Positions 24,130-36,711 of a stretch of DNA of 64,000 nucleotides are shown here, one piece after another. Location: positions 7,224,424-7,288,423 of the forward strand of contig NC_081334.1 of NCBI RefSeq assembly GCF_022539665.2, read 5' to 3'. Every line of letters starts with the position of its first letter. The first letter of the stretch is position 1. The position numbers and the translations under genes were made by a program. The stretch comes from Daphnia carinata (lineage: Eukaryota > Arthropoda > Branchiopoda > Diplostraca > Daphniidae). The notes under the pieces are model-generated. The model was given only the letters and a program-made list of their open reading frames with translations, made no database searches and was not told the origin of the DNA.

Positions 24130-24211
24130 TTTTAATTTTGTTACCGATAGAACAATCGAGACACGTGTCGTTTGAATATGACGCAATTTCTTGGGAAAAT
24201 CTGTGCCCGTC

Positions 24212-24292
24212 AGGTGGCGGAGAATCGAAAAATAGAATGTCTTTTGTTTCAACGGTTCTCGAAATTTTGGCGCCTTCTCAAACGTGTTCGTG
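24212..24292. repeat. Dispersed repeat copy 1 (pair with 36633-36711)
   Basis: 81 bases align with 79 bases at 36633-36711, same orientation, at roughly 75-80 percent identity, with exact shared blocks GTCTTTTGTTT and GCGCCTTCTCAAACGTG. It sits just upstream of the SHOC1-like start codon. Each copy is followed about 1.45-1.5 kb later by a tRNA-His with a 13-base intron, suggesting an old duplicated block rather than a mobile element. No terminal repeats or target-site duplication were seen. Confidence 0.75.
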
Positions 24293-25701
24293 TCTTCGTG
24301 GAAAAAAGACGTGAACTAAATGGTGGTCATACCATGGTAAAAAAAAAAATGGACACGTCTTCGATTTTCTTTTATTTCTGGGGCCTGAATACCTTGGCCA
24401 CAAATGAGTAAGTATAAACAGAATAAGAAATTAATATGGTTTGCTATCTATATTTGTGTAACCTCTAACCTGTGTTCTCTTTTACCATGACTTCAAATTA
24501 TTTGGAATTTGCACGTGCGTTTTGTAGACCACAAAGTCTGCTTTAAGCATTTGGAACATACAGGTATCTTGTTTATGATATACTTTTGACCTAACCTGAT
24601 CTGCTGATGACATATTCGTAATCATAGAGGGCTTATTCTGGTACAAGTTGGCTAGCTTTACGCCAACAAGAATTTAGTAGTGAAAATTCAATAACACTCC
24701 TTTTCCAAAGTCTGGAAAACTAAACGGAAAGTATCAACTAAATTCAGGTAGCCTACACATTTTGTATGATCCCATGGTTACACTGCTCCAATATCCTTTA
24801 ACATGATTCCCTCTTCCGTAATCAGCAGTTTGCTAAAACATTTTAAAGTCTGCCAAAAAGTACATTACTTTTTTAATTCCCACCCATCATACGTGCCAAA
24901 CAGGAAGTAACTTTTAGCCAACAGACAAAACTTGTTGAGTTTGTTGACTGATAGTGTTGCATGCCATAATCCTGCATTGGGAGAGAAATCGTGAACGATG
25001 TTAGCGAAATATTCTCGATCTTGGTAGTAATTCGAGAATATAAAGTTAAACTTCACTTTAACTTAGCCAAAATGTAATAAAATTTTTTACAAAAATGTAT
25101 ATATATATCCACTGCACATGCAGAACAATGAGTTACTCTGTATAAAATCCTTTCATTAATTATTTTTGTATTGTTGAAAATTTTTTCAATGTATTAATGT
25201 TTAATTTTTCTTGTTGTTTCCAGCGGTGTCGCTCTTAGCAGGAATGTAGAGGAATAAAATCTGAGGCGAAGCGCGAGACGCAGGCATTCAACAAGTAAGT
25301 CTACGTTCAAAATTGTATAAACAAACCTTATATCCCAATTGGACTCCTTATTTTCGCTTTCTGTTATATCCAAACTGATTATTATTGCCTGATCATAAAT
25401 TTTCTCTTCTACTCAATAGGTGTGAACGCCTCTACTAGTTGCAGCCACAAGTCCGTTGTGCAATTACAATCAAGGTAGGAAAATACGCATTAAACTACAG
25501 CATGATTTTGAATAGTTCTTGGATGGATCGGGCAGTTGTTCCTCTTTCAGCTTTTTGTAACATATCATTGCGTAGGGAATCCTAAAGAAAGAATTTGCAA
25601 CCTGTTTGGTTGTTGGTAGGATCTGCCACACACGAGATTATTCTGGGATCCATTACTCTAAATTTTTATTTCAATTTCGTTTGCCAATTTTTTTCGCATA
25701 T
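24293..25701 (+). other. Possible spliced non-coding transcript upstream of tRNA-His 1
   Basis: No protein gene seen. Splice-like pairs on the plus strand include a donor GTAAGTATAA (24408), an exon-like stretch about 25225-25293 bounded by TTTCCAG and GTAAGTC, and another about 25431-25474 bounded by TCAATAG and GTAGGAAAA. Reading frames through these are closed. Similar donor strings (GTAAGTATAA and GTAGGAAAA) recur in the block that precedes tRNA-His 4. Transcription is inferred, not shown. Confidence 0.35.
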
Positions 25702-25786
25702 GCCGTGATCGTCTAGTGGTTAGGACCCTACGTTGTGGAAAAACGGTAATTCCGTAGTAACCCAGGTTCGAATCCTGGTCACGGCA
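25702..25786 (+). tRNA. tRNA-His(GTG) with 13-base intron, copy 1
   Basis: Cloverleaf: acceptor GCCGTGA with TCACGGC and discriminator A, D arm around TCTAGTGGTTAGGA, anticodon stem CTACG with CGTAG, loop TTGTGGC (anticodon GTG), and T arm CCAGG-TTCGAAT-CCTGG. The mature part is the usual animal tRNA-His sequence, 72 bases. Thirteen bases (AAAAACGGTAATT) interrupt the loop between positions 37 and 38, the canonical place for a nuclear tRNA intron. No T-run terminator is close downstream. Confidence 0.93.
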
Positions 25787-25982
25787 ATTCCATATTTATC
25801 TAACAATATTGCATCGCAGTGCAATTCAGAGTTCAATGCTTCAGGAAAATCAAATCAATTGAATTAGTTTACCTTCGAAAAATCAACCGATGCATCCCAA
25901 TAGCGAGCACACATTATCCGCGTTTTCCGTGAAAAACACGCAGCAAAATTAGATATACATTTTATCTATCCAAACCATAAGT

Positions 25983-26224
25983 GCCGGTAGCTTGGCGCGC
26001 TGCTGTAACCCTGCTTCTGGGGGGCTTAGTTCAGGGACGATTTATGGCATGCGTAATGTTTACCCGTCAACATGCGGTGGTTGTTACGTCCGGATAGCTG
26101 CCACGAGAGAATGTTGATTCCTCGAAGGCCACAGTGTTAGTTACACTGTTTCGGCGCAGCGACTAGAGTAGCACTGGGGGCAGGCAGACGTTACGTATGT
26201 CTATAGGATCGAACCTGTTCTTTT
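25983..26224 (+). ncRNA. SRP Alu-domain-like RNA, copy A
   Basis: The 5' end aligns with signal recognition particle RNA: GCCGG, a hairpin with stem GTAGC/GCTGC and GGC in the loop, CTGTAACC (the SRP9/14-binding turn), a second hairpin CCCTGCTTCTGGGG, then GGCTTAG. TCAGGGACGAT pairs with the 3' end ATCGAACCTG to close helix 5, and TTTT at 26221-26224 ends the gene. A TGGC-type A box (near 25993) and a 3' GGATCGAACC resembling a B box suggest RNA polymerase III. The centre contains a 7-bp hairpin (ACAGTGT, 26131-26137, with ACACTGT, 26143-26149) but no recognisable SRP S-domain motif. Confidence 0.6.
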
Positions 26225-27964
26225 ACTTTTCTTTTTTAGACATTTTTTGTGTTCTCCTTGTACGGGATCAATGATGGGAATCAGCTGAAATATTTTTGCC
26301 TACGTAGAAACATTTAAAAATGGATAACTAGGAAAATGTGTCCAGCGTAAGTTATTCCTTACTCTCGGAAGGTGTTTGATTTCATAGACTATTATCAAGG
26401 GGAATTTTTGAAAAATTTTAAGTATCGTAACGTTTGCTGAGTTATGGCTTTAAGAAAGTTTAGCTAGAAATGGGCGTCCCTATCCTGAGTATTATTAATA
26501 TTTTCTTTTGAAGGTGATTTTTTTTGCCAGAATACCGTCAGGCAATTGATTGCGCCAACACGATAACTTTCTTTCGTGTGTGATTTTTTCGCTTTTCGAT
26601 GAAAACTGCTTTGTTGTATGTTTTACTCACTAAACGCATAATGATATGACAAATGAGATTAGACAAGGCCCCGGGTAGGCAGATAAGACTTTGTTATGCC
26701 CTCACTTTTTGTTTCCTTTTTTTTTTTTGTCACTTGTTTTCCTGACGTCTAGTAAAACAGCACCTGGCGTCAGTGTAAACGTCATTAGCCGTTACGAAAA
26801 CAAAAGATTCACTTATGGGTTTTTTCATTCTGACCTAATCCATTTACGTTCTCACTGGTGTAGTAATTCATGTTTTTACCCAGATTGATCTCGTAAGTTC
26901 TATTTTTACTCAAATTGATCTCGTAACTTCTGTTTTATCCAACATTGAAATTAATCACCTTAAAAAAAATTATAAGACCGAACTTGTTATATAATTTGAA
27001 CCGATTTTGTCTGACATGGCAAGTGAAATCTTGAAAATTGCCGCGTTGTTGCGTCGTGCATTATCTTTTTCTTATTTTCGTTTTTTTTTTAAATGATGAC
27101 ACCGTATTGTTTTGAGATTGCGTCAGCTAGGCTAACACCAAGAATTTCGTGGTACAATTTTGAAAACGTTTGTAATTATAGGCGTGACGGCATCAGGATT
27201 CACAGGTGAACACTTTTTTCAAAGATTTTGGCGGGCGTGTATTGCCCAGTTATAAAAAAATAATCGCAATATCCAAACTGTTTCTACACACTTTTTTCCC
27301 TGACGGATTACGTTGTTTCTTAATAATTTGTGAATCTAGAAGGTACGAAACTTCAAACAGTCAGTTTTCTTGCATTAACAAAATTCTCCCATTGTTTTAT
27401 CATATTGAAATTGCCTCGGTTTGGGTTTCGATTATTTTCATCGGTTTTCGATAAATCTAGGTTTTTTTTTGTTTTTTTTGGAATGACCTACTTTTTGGCA
27501 TGACCTTGTTTTTGACAATTCCTATTGCACCCCAATAGCCAAATAACCCGCTCAATCCAGAGGGATCTAGCGTAAAATTCGACGTGGCTAGGGTACGATA
27601 ATCGTTCAGATCAAAAATATGGGTTTCGTATAGGATGACAACAGTGCCTCAAGAATGCCAATAGGAATAGTGCATCATTTTCAGACAGCTTGCTTTGCAA
27701 CGATGACGTCATTGTGTGAAATTCAAGAATTATGGGTGGGATTTGTTCATGCCATGTTACAAAAGGGATCGGATGTTAAAAGTATTTTTCTTATGCAAAA
27801 CGTGTTATTTTTTTTTTTTGGTTATACTCCGTTTTAACATATCCAAAACGTTTTTATTTCCAAGAAAAATGCAAGGTTACGCAAATTACGATTTTTCATC
27901 ATTTTCTTTGATTGATGGGGACCTTTGCAAGTGAATATCTATTTGAATTTTTAACTATTAGAAT
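26225..27964. other. AT-rich spacer between RNA copies A and B
   Basis: 1.7 kb with no recognised gene or mobile element. Open frames at 26691, 27206 and 27655 lack protein character. It holds the small tandem duplication listed separately. Confidence 0.5.
26882..26943 (+). repeat. Two-copy 31-bp tandem duplication
   Basis: Two adjacent units of about 31 bases share ATTGATCTCGTAA, TTCT and TTTTA with a few substitutions. This is local slippage or tandem duplication; no function is suggested. Confidence 0.75.
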
Positions 27965-28218
27965 GCTGGCAGTGTGGCGCTCTGCTATAACCCTGCGTCT
28001 GGGGAGCTTAGTGCAGGAACGGTTTATGGTTAATCCATTGCGTCTACTCCGTTGTAACCGTGTGTTAATGTCCGCCTCGTTTGGAGTTGCGAAGGCATTT
28101 CTCCTGTGGTGGTTAGCGATTTCGTTGGTACTGATTTCAGGTCTCGTTAACACCGCAACGGCGGACAGGAGATCCGGAAGGCGCTGAGGTTGGCCTATAG
28201 GATCGAACCTGTACTTTT
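27965..28218 (+). ncRNA. SRP Alu-domain-like RNA, copy B
   Basis: Same scaffold as copy A: GCTGG start, hairpin GCAG/CTGC around TGTGGCGCT, CTATAACCC, CCCTGCGTCTGGGG hairpin, GAGCTTAG. The closing helix GTGCAGG pairs with CCTGTAC at the 3' end, and TTTT at 28215-28218 terminates. The internal part is unrelated to copy A. Its ends pair as GTCCGCC (28070-28076) with GGCGGAC (28160-28166), enclosing about 80 bases. Open frames across it are accidental. Confidence 0.6.
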
Positions 28219-28564
28219 ATGAAAAAGTTTTTTAATGGAAAATTTCGATTCTGTTTCTAATGTAAAACCAGTTGAACCGGGAAATGAATTTTTGTCAAAC
28301 AAAGAGTATTTTTTTAGTAAAAAAAAAAAAAGGCTAAAACAAATCGCCCTGAATTGTTTGCCGTTTCACAACATTTCAGCACATTCTAGAAACAGTAGGG
28401 GAGAGGTTGGCACTAATTACGAACCTGTTGATCATACCTATTTTTATTTGGATATTTTTGTCTATCGTTTACGCATGGGACAAATAGCGATCGTTTCGAT
28501 ATGGAAGGCCGTTAACGTGACGCTAGCAAGATAATAGATATCCCCGTTTGTTGCATTCATAATA
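28219..28564. other. Spacer between RNA copies B and C
   Basis: 346 AT-rich bases including a run of 12 A at about 28320. Nothing else was recognised. Confidence 0.5.
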
Positions 28565-28827
28565 GCTGGTAGTGTGGCAAACTACTATAACCCTGCTTCT
28601 GGGGAGCTGAGAATGGGGATGCCTATGAATATGGTTGCGGTTGTCGAGTTGCTAGATTTTCAGGGCGGAGCCGCGATGCAGGTGGTTCCGGCCCGCTTAG
28701 CTACATGCCATCAATCCTCCGGCAGAAGGATTGTCGGAGGATGGAAGGCGAGTAGCTAAGCGTCAGCAGAATTTCAATGGTACACCGTGTGCCAGACCTG
28801 GGATTCTTAGATCGAACCCATTCTTTT
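28565..28827 (+). ncRNA. SRP Alu-domain-like RNA, copy C
   Basis: Same scaffold with compensatory changes: the first hairpin stem is GTAG/CTAC instead of GCAG/CTGC, and the closing helix is GAATGGG/CCCATTC instead of GTGCAGG/CCTGTAC. CTATAACCC and the GGGGAGCT element are kept, and TTTT at 28824-28827 terminates. The centre is unique and carries a 67-base hairpin (28695-28761) with a perfect 10-bp base GCTTAGCTAC/GTAGCTAAGC and an inner stem TCCTCCG/CGGAGGA. The covariation argues that the RNA fold, not just the DNA, has been maintained. Confidence 0.62.
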
Positions 28828-29285
28828 AACGTTGAACTTTTTTACTAATGGAAAAGAACCGCTTGAATTTTAATGAAGTCAAATTTTTTCCACTTTCGAT
28901 CAAGAGGTGTTCGTTGAATTTTTATATTCTTTTCACCAGTTTTTGTTTTCCGTCATATTTTGGACGCCATTGTGTTACCTAACAGAAAATAAGATAACAC
29001 TCACCGGTGTGTGCGTAAGGCAATACAGGCATTTTTGCCTTCTCCCAATCTATTTTATGTTATTGCAGTTCGAACTTAAAAAGTCTGAGTTCGGAAACTA
29101 GGTGTCACTTTTGCAGTAAAAACAACCGCATCAGGGAAAGAATATTCGACCAGAGAAACTTTTCTTGGAATTTTTTTTTTTTAATTTAAATGTCTTGATT
29201 TACCATTTTCGCAACTTTCGATAGTGTCGAGAGATCGTAAAATTATTCCTACAAATAATTGTTGATGGCTTTCATTTTTAATCAT
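28828..29285. other. Spacer between RNA copy C and tRNA copy 2
   Basis: 458 bases, AT-rich, with a 14-T run near 29170. No gene recognised. Confidence 0.5.
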
Positions 29286-29369
29286 GCCGTGATCGTCTAG
29301 TGGTTAGGACCCTACGTTGGGGATTACAATTATCCCGTAGTAACCCAGCTTCGAATTCTGATCACGGCA
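29286..29369 (+). pseudogene. tRNA-His-derived gene, anticodon GGG, decayed T stem (copy 2)
   Basis: Acceptor, D arm and anticodon stem match the tRNA-His copies, and a 12-base intron (ATTACAATTATC) interrupts the loop at the same site. The anticodon reads GGG instead of GTG (nominally proline), and the T arm is CCAGC-TTCGAAT-TCTGA, which breaks several pairs. The loop, arm and acceptor otherwise remain recognisable. A TTTT lies about 10 bases downstream. It most likely no longer works as a tRNA. Confidence 0.8.
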
Positions 29370-29591
29370 ATTAATTTCATTTTATCAAATGGATCCGTGC
29401 GAAGGTTGAACTGAATCCACTTGATAATCGAAAATTTGTCGTCGGCGTATTGAAAATCTGTGAAAATTCACGTTGAAAATTGGCCCGTCTATGAATTTCC
29501 AATTAACCGTTTGATGTTCATGCGAAAGCCTAGGCTAGCATACATTAGCTACACGAGAAAAATCAGTAAAGTATTATTGATTTGTTCTATA

Positions 29592-29856
29592 GCCGGCAGA
29601 CAGGCAAGCTGCTGTAACCCTGCAAATGGGGGGGCTGAGTACAGGGACGATTTATGACAATTAAGGTGTCTATAATAAAGTGAGGTGTTGGCTAATGTCC
29701 GGCTCAATGAGCAAGAAATTCGCCAAAGTGCAAGAAACTCTCACGATCGAAACCCATTGCAAAGGTGATCGTGATTCAGAAGTAAAACTGCGGCGACGGG
29801 CAAAAGTATAATAAGTAGACACTGCGAGCCGTCTATAGGATCGAACCTGTTCTTTT
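29592..29856 (+). ncRNA. SRP Alu-domain-like RNA, copy D
   Basis: GCCGG start, hairpin GCAG/CTGC around ACAGGCAAG, CTGTAACCC, a CCCTGCAAATGGGG hairpin, GGCTGAGT, closing helix GTACAGG/CCTGTTC and TTTT at 29853-29856. Its 5' and 3' ends are closest to copy A (shared CAGGGACGATTTATG and GTCTATAGGATCGAACCTG). The centre differs and holds an 8-bp hairpin (TCACGATC, 29741-29748, with GATCGTGA, 29767-29774). It follows tRNA copy 2 by 222 bases, much as copy A follows tRNA copy 1 by 196. Confidence 0.6.
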
Positions 29857-30142
29857 ACGTTCTTCCTGCCCCCTTTTTCATGTCATCCATAGAACAGCTA
29901 ATTTTTTTTTAAAGGTTAATTTATATCGCAAAAAGAAAAATATTGCCTAGAGGACGTTGATTGTTTTAGTCTTTAACGGTAATCGCAGTATCTTCGTTCA
30001 CGCACAGAATAGGCAATTTTATTAGTAAACAACAGGCTAAAGTTAAACTTAAATTTTTGTTCTCTCAGTAAATATGTTTTTGGATATTTCAGTGGAAGTA
30101 GTTGAAAAGGAAATTCAATGTGTTTTTGATTCTAGTTTTTCA

Positions 30143-30233
30143 GCCGTGATCGTCTAGTGGTTAGGACCCTACGTTGTGGATTCGCAACGTATACAAAACC
30201 GTAGTAACCCAGGTTCGAATCCTGGTCACGGCA
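30143..30233 (+). tRNA. tRNA-His(GTG) with 19-base intron, copy 3
   Basis: The mature sequence is identical to copy 1 (72 bases, anticodon GTG, intact T arm). The intron after position 37 is 19 bases (ATTCGCAACGTATACAAAA), different in sequence and length from the other copies. CAACG inside it can pair with CGTTG at the anticodon-loop edge, as precursor tRNA introns often do. TTTT lies 8 bases downstream. Confidence 0.93.
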
Positions 30234-30617
30234 CAAATGTTTTGTCTTCATTCCAAATGTTGAGCTTTCGTCGGAAACATTCCGTATGCCAGCGGGCTAG
30301 ACTTTGTTATTCGTGAGTAGATATTGACGACGATCTTCTAACATTGACCATTCAACTTTGACCGGACGTGTGGTGTTCCATTTTGAATTATCCCAGGTTG
30401 TGAAAGCGAATCATTTTCCCACGTCATTTTTACTCTGAAGGATATATTGAAATCCCTTTGAAGTTTTTCAGTTTTTAAGCCTTGCATGTTTTGCACTAGC
30501 TAAGTGAATTTGTGCGTATAAAAGAATGTTCGACACATATTCTCACAACAAAAGGACATGCAAAATTGACTATTTTCCAAAATGCATGTATTTTTTTTAT
30601 ACAAGAGTTTCAGGGAA
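30234..30617. other. Spacer between tRNA copy 3 and ELP3 3' end
   Basis: 384 bases; the distal part is probably ELP3 3' UTR. No other element was recognised. Confidence 0.5.
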
Positions 30618-32950
<2,333 letters not shown>

Positions 32951-33153
32951 AACTTCCTATCAACACAAAACTTAGCAAAAATTTGGAATTTAAAATTCTT
33001 ATTATCGTATGAATGGCCTTCGGTGAACTTGTTTTGATCTAATTTAGCCCAACAATAAATATAACAACCAACAATTATGAATCGCTTAATAACTAAACAC
33101 AATTATCAATTCTAGGCCAAAATATGCAGCAGACGAAACTGACACGTGTGGAC
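32951..33153. promoter_or_regulatory. ELP3 promoter / 5' leader region
   Basis: Upstream of the ELP3 ATG and, on the other strand, of a possible plus-strand transcript. No core element identified. Confidence 0.4.
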
Positions 33154-33780
33154 CACCTGAGATCTTTGGCGCTGCGAAACGAATATTGACATTTTAAACG
33201 AAGAAGAAACCTTCAGCTGGAACATGTTGAATTCAGCGAGAATGATAGTGGAAAAGATATTAAAATGTTATGGCCTTCGAAAGGGATGTGTTAGGTATGA
33301 TTTGTTGTACAAAATTTTAATACCACAAGTCAATGTTACTTTTCTCAATTGCATGTCTTGCAGGAATCATAGGAGGAATGAAGACTACAGCAATGTGTAA
33401 CAACTGTGCAATTTCAAAAAAAGGATGCACTATAGCAAAATATATTTTGGTAAGGACATTACTATAACTGTTTATAAAAAATTACCTGGTATGTGTGGCA
33501 GGGTTTGACTATGAAGGTCCAATCGAACTTGATTTCACCTTATTGTAACATATTGGTCTTTACATGTTATGTGTTATATATCTGTTATATAGTCTTGTGT
33601 TATGTTTTATGAATGCTTCCTTTTTCAGATAAGTAGTGATACTGTTGATCCAAATTTTTAATTATCTTATTACCTTTTTACACAGGGATAAATCTCCGTT
33701 TGGCGATTCGAACTTTCGCCCTTTCGCTAGCACGCCATTTTTAACTAGAAGAATTCGCTGAAAAAATGTTCAAGGTAAGC
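33154..33780 (+). other. Possible 5' exons of a plus-strand transcript
   Basis: Four exon-like pieces with plausible splice signals: one ending about 33296 at GTATGA, one about 33363-33450 (TTGCAG to GTAAGG), one starting about 33630 after TTTTTCAG, and one about 33687-33774 after TTACACAG ending at GTAAGC. The first could encode a 35-residue peptide starting MLNSARMIVEKILKCYGLRK and stopping in the second exon. The last ends in an ATG followed by TTC AAG and a donor, like a first coding exon (M-F-K) split by a long intron. No downstream partner exon was found in the window. It may be a leader of a distant gene or a non-coding RNA. Confidence 0.25.
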
Positions 33781-36632
33781 AATATTTTTAAATTTTTTAT
33801 TCCAATTTTGATATGCGAAATCCCCTAAAATGAAAACCGGATTGGTGTGGAAGTTTTACCTGCCACCTTATTATAGCGAACATGTTCAGTTCTCAGCAGA
33901 ATCCGTATCGCGCGTTAAAACCAACAGTGATGGCCGTCTATCTAGTTCTCCTCTGACTCAACCTCTTTTATTTTTGCTCGACGAAGCTCTTTATTCTTAA
34001 AGCCATAGAAAATATTTCCAGCGACAACCTTAACAACATTTTTTGTCATCCAACATATGGACCGCAACTATTAGGCGCATAGGTTCTGACTGTATGGGGA
34101 GCTATTGCTGAAAATGGCCGTTGCGCTTAAACTCATCGGCTAGAACGACTACATATCAAAAGCTCTTGGCAAAAGCAGTAGCAACAGCAAAGAAATGATT
34201 GTTTATCAGTCAAAGTCGACCCTATCTATGTAAATGATAGTCTGACAGAGCCATCCTTTCAGAAACGTTTTCCTTTTCCCGTTTTCCCCCGTCTCTTTCC
34301 TGCAGTTGATTGAGCCCCGTTTCCGTATTGAAAATATTTAAATAAGTCCGTGACACAGTTCGATGTTTGCGTTATAGCTTGAAGTACCGTCATCTTCATT
34401 TTTCATGAAGTTTTATATTCTTCCTTTTTGCTTCTTCGTCCTTTTTGCTGCGTCGCAATAACCGGAATGTCTCTCCGTGGGGTGAGATGAGCTAAAAGAA
34501 AAAGCCTCCGATGCCAAATCAGCCTGAAACTTTGACATCGAGCACAATAACAACTCCCGCACCATGCGCCCTATTTCTCTTTTACCCTTTACGTATATCG
34601 TTCGGAATTCGAGTCGACATTCAATCACGAGCTCTCCCAAGACGTAGAAGACCAACAAAGATAGGGCGCCGCAATCGTAAATTATTCACCACCTGTCACA
34701 ACAACGATAACAAGAAAGCGAAACTACAAAGGATATGCTTTTTTTGTTTTAACATTTAAATTTTTTGCTCTTAATCCACTTTGGCGTAGAATCATTTATC
34801 GTTTCTGATTCAAACTAAATTAAAATCGAGATTAAACTACCCCAAAAATTACCCAAGTTGTAAATTTGAGAAAATGCCAATCACTAGATGGCGTTTGTGT
34901 TGAAGTTCAATACGATCAATTTTCTGACGGGATTTTTTTTATTAGAAAGTGGGGAGTGGATCGAATAGGGAGGAGGGGAGAACAAAAAAATTGGGGGACG
35001 CTACGCGAAACGACGCTGAGCGTCTCTCTGCTTTTACGATTGTGCGCATCAGAAAGCTTCGGGAGCTTTATTCGCAAAGTCTCCGTGTGGCAGCAGCTCG
35101 CTGGCACGTCTGCTACGGATTGATGGGCGATAATAATTCAGAAATACAGGCGACCGGACCCCCGTTTTTATTACGCCGGGGCCATTAAATTCTTTCAAAC
35201 CTTCGGGTTTTCCTTTTTTTATACTTTTTGATTCAAGATTCTTTTCCACCCCTATCTCTCTTTGACCCTCCGCGCATATAGGGTGATGAACAAGAGATAT
35301 CCTCAGCTCTTCACTGTAGGTCCATCATCAATTTATAGCAACAGATTGCGTGAGAATTCCCGTCGCAATGGACGCGAAAAAAAAGGGGGATGAAGTAGTG
35401 GCAGTCATCTTGGCTATACAATGTGCGGTCTTGATTCTGCAACGTATGTAGAAGGGTAAAAAAAAAATGCATAAAAGAAGGACTCATTTCATTTCCGGCT
35501 TTCTGTGCAACACGCGCCTTGCGTTGCCCTGCCCGCGTGCGTATTTTTACGACGTATTCAATCCCGTTGACTTTTACGGGTCAGGACAGTTTTGTACTTT
35601 TATACTTTGAACAGGACATACTATTTTTTGTTGCTGTTTTACTTTTTTTTCAGTCTGTTGGGGAGGGCTTGTTGTTGGTCTGTCTCGCAACACACAAACA
35701 CACCACTGTTACCTCCCCTAAATGACGAAAAAAAACACGTGTTTTTATGGATTTCAATCGAGTCTTATTCAAAGTATAGAAAAGGTTCCTTTCTTTTTTA
35801 TAGATATATTTACTTTTTTTTTTGCTCTCCCCTAATCTCAGCCGATCAAAAACCATCGTAAAGACATTATGACCTCGTCAAACCCTCCAGAGCGGATATC
35901 CCTTTCACTTTTTATGTCAAAAACGAAAAAGGTTTTTTTGCGAAAAAAAAAAAAAATTAAGGGCGAACTAGGAAACGTGGGATCTTCTCGTGTATCGTTG
36001 TCGTTTTTTGTTGTCGCTCTGATTTGATAGTCTTTTTCGTCTATAGCGCTATTGTGTTTGATGATATAACCCGTACAATGTATTCGAGGAATCGCGCCGA
36101 TGTTTTTTTTTTTTACGTACCAGGCGATTGAGGGGGGGGGTTTCATTGGGACCCTGTTAAGGGTTTAGTGTGATGCTTGCATTACAACAAAATAGTGTAA
36201 CACAAAAGATGCTGTAATTCTGTTCAACTGTTGCGATGGCATGGAGGAGAATCCTTATCTCTCTGAGAAAATGATCCGATGGCGAAAAAGCGATAATGAA
36301 ACACAATAAAGTGTAATAGGGAAACACAATTTCTTTAGACGTTTTGTGCAATGGTATCCTTTATTTGTATTCGAGCTTATTACAAGTTTCTCGTTTTGCA
36401 ATCACTAGTTAATGATTCCAAATTCAATAGTTAGTGGGACAAAAGAAAACTTAATACTAGTGCATTGCAATATTTTTTATAACTAATTTAGTTTTGTAAA
36501 TTTATTTTAAAATTAGTACATGAAAAAAGTACTAATTATTAAAGTACTACGTACTTTAAACGATAACCAAAAAGAAACGTCTAATTTGTTTTGATTTTTA
36601 TTGTTTCAGTATTGATTGGGCGAAACTCCAAT
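33781..36632. other. Gene-poor region
   Basis: 2.85 kb without a recognisable gene. Several AT-rich tracts and T runs occur; open frames overlap each other on both strands and have no protein character. Confidence 0.45.
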
Positions 36633-36711
36633 AGGTGGCAGAAAATTTTTCGCGAACGTCTTTTGTTTTAACCGTTTCCGGAATCTTCGCGCCTTCTCAA
36701 ACGTGGTCTTG
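36633..36711. repeat. Dispersed repeat copy 2 (pair with 24212-24292)
   Basis: 79 bases matching the copy upstream of the SHOC1-like gene, with the same orientation relative to the downstream tRNA-His. It is followed by a donor-like GTAAGTATAA at 36795, also seen after copy 1. An inverted CCAAT (ATTGG) lies just upstream at about 36614. Confidence 0.75.

Noticed and set aside
25983-28218. Copies A and B as 7SL-derived SINEs
   Set aside because: No poly(A) tail or target-site duplication is seen, copies have unrelated centres, and pairing is maintained by compensatory change, which is not expected of dead SINE insertions. A definite exclusion needs a genome-wide copy count.
25702-30233. CRISPR-like or tandem array
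   Set aside because: The recurring units are tRNA and ncRNA genes at irregular distances, not short direct repeats with uniform spacers.
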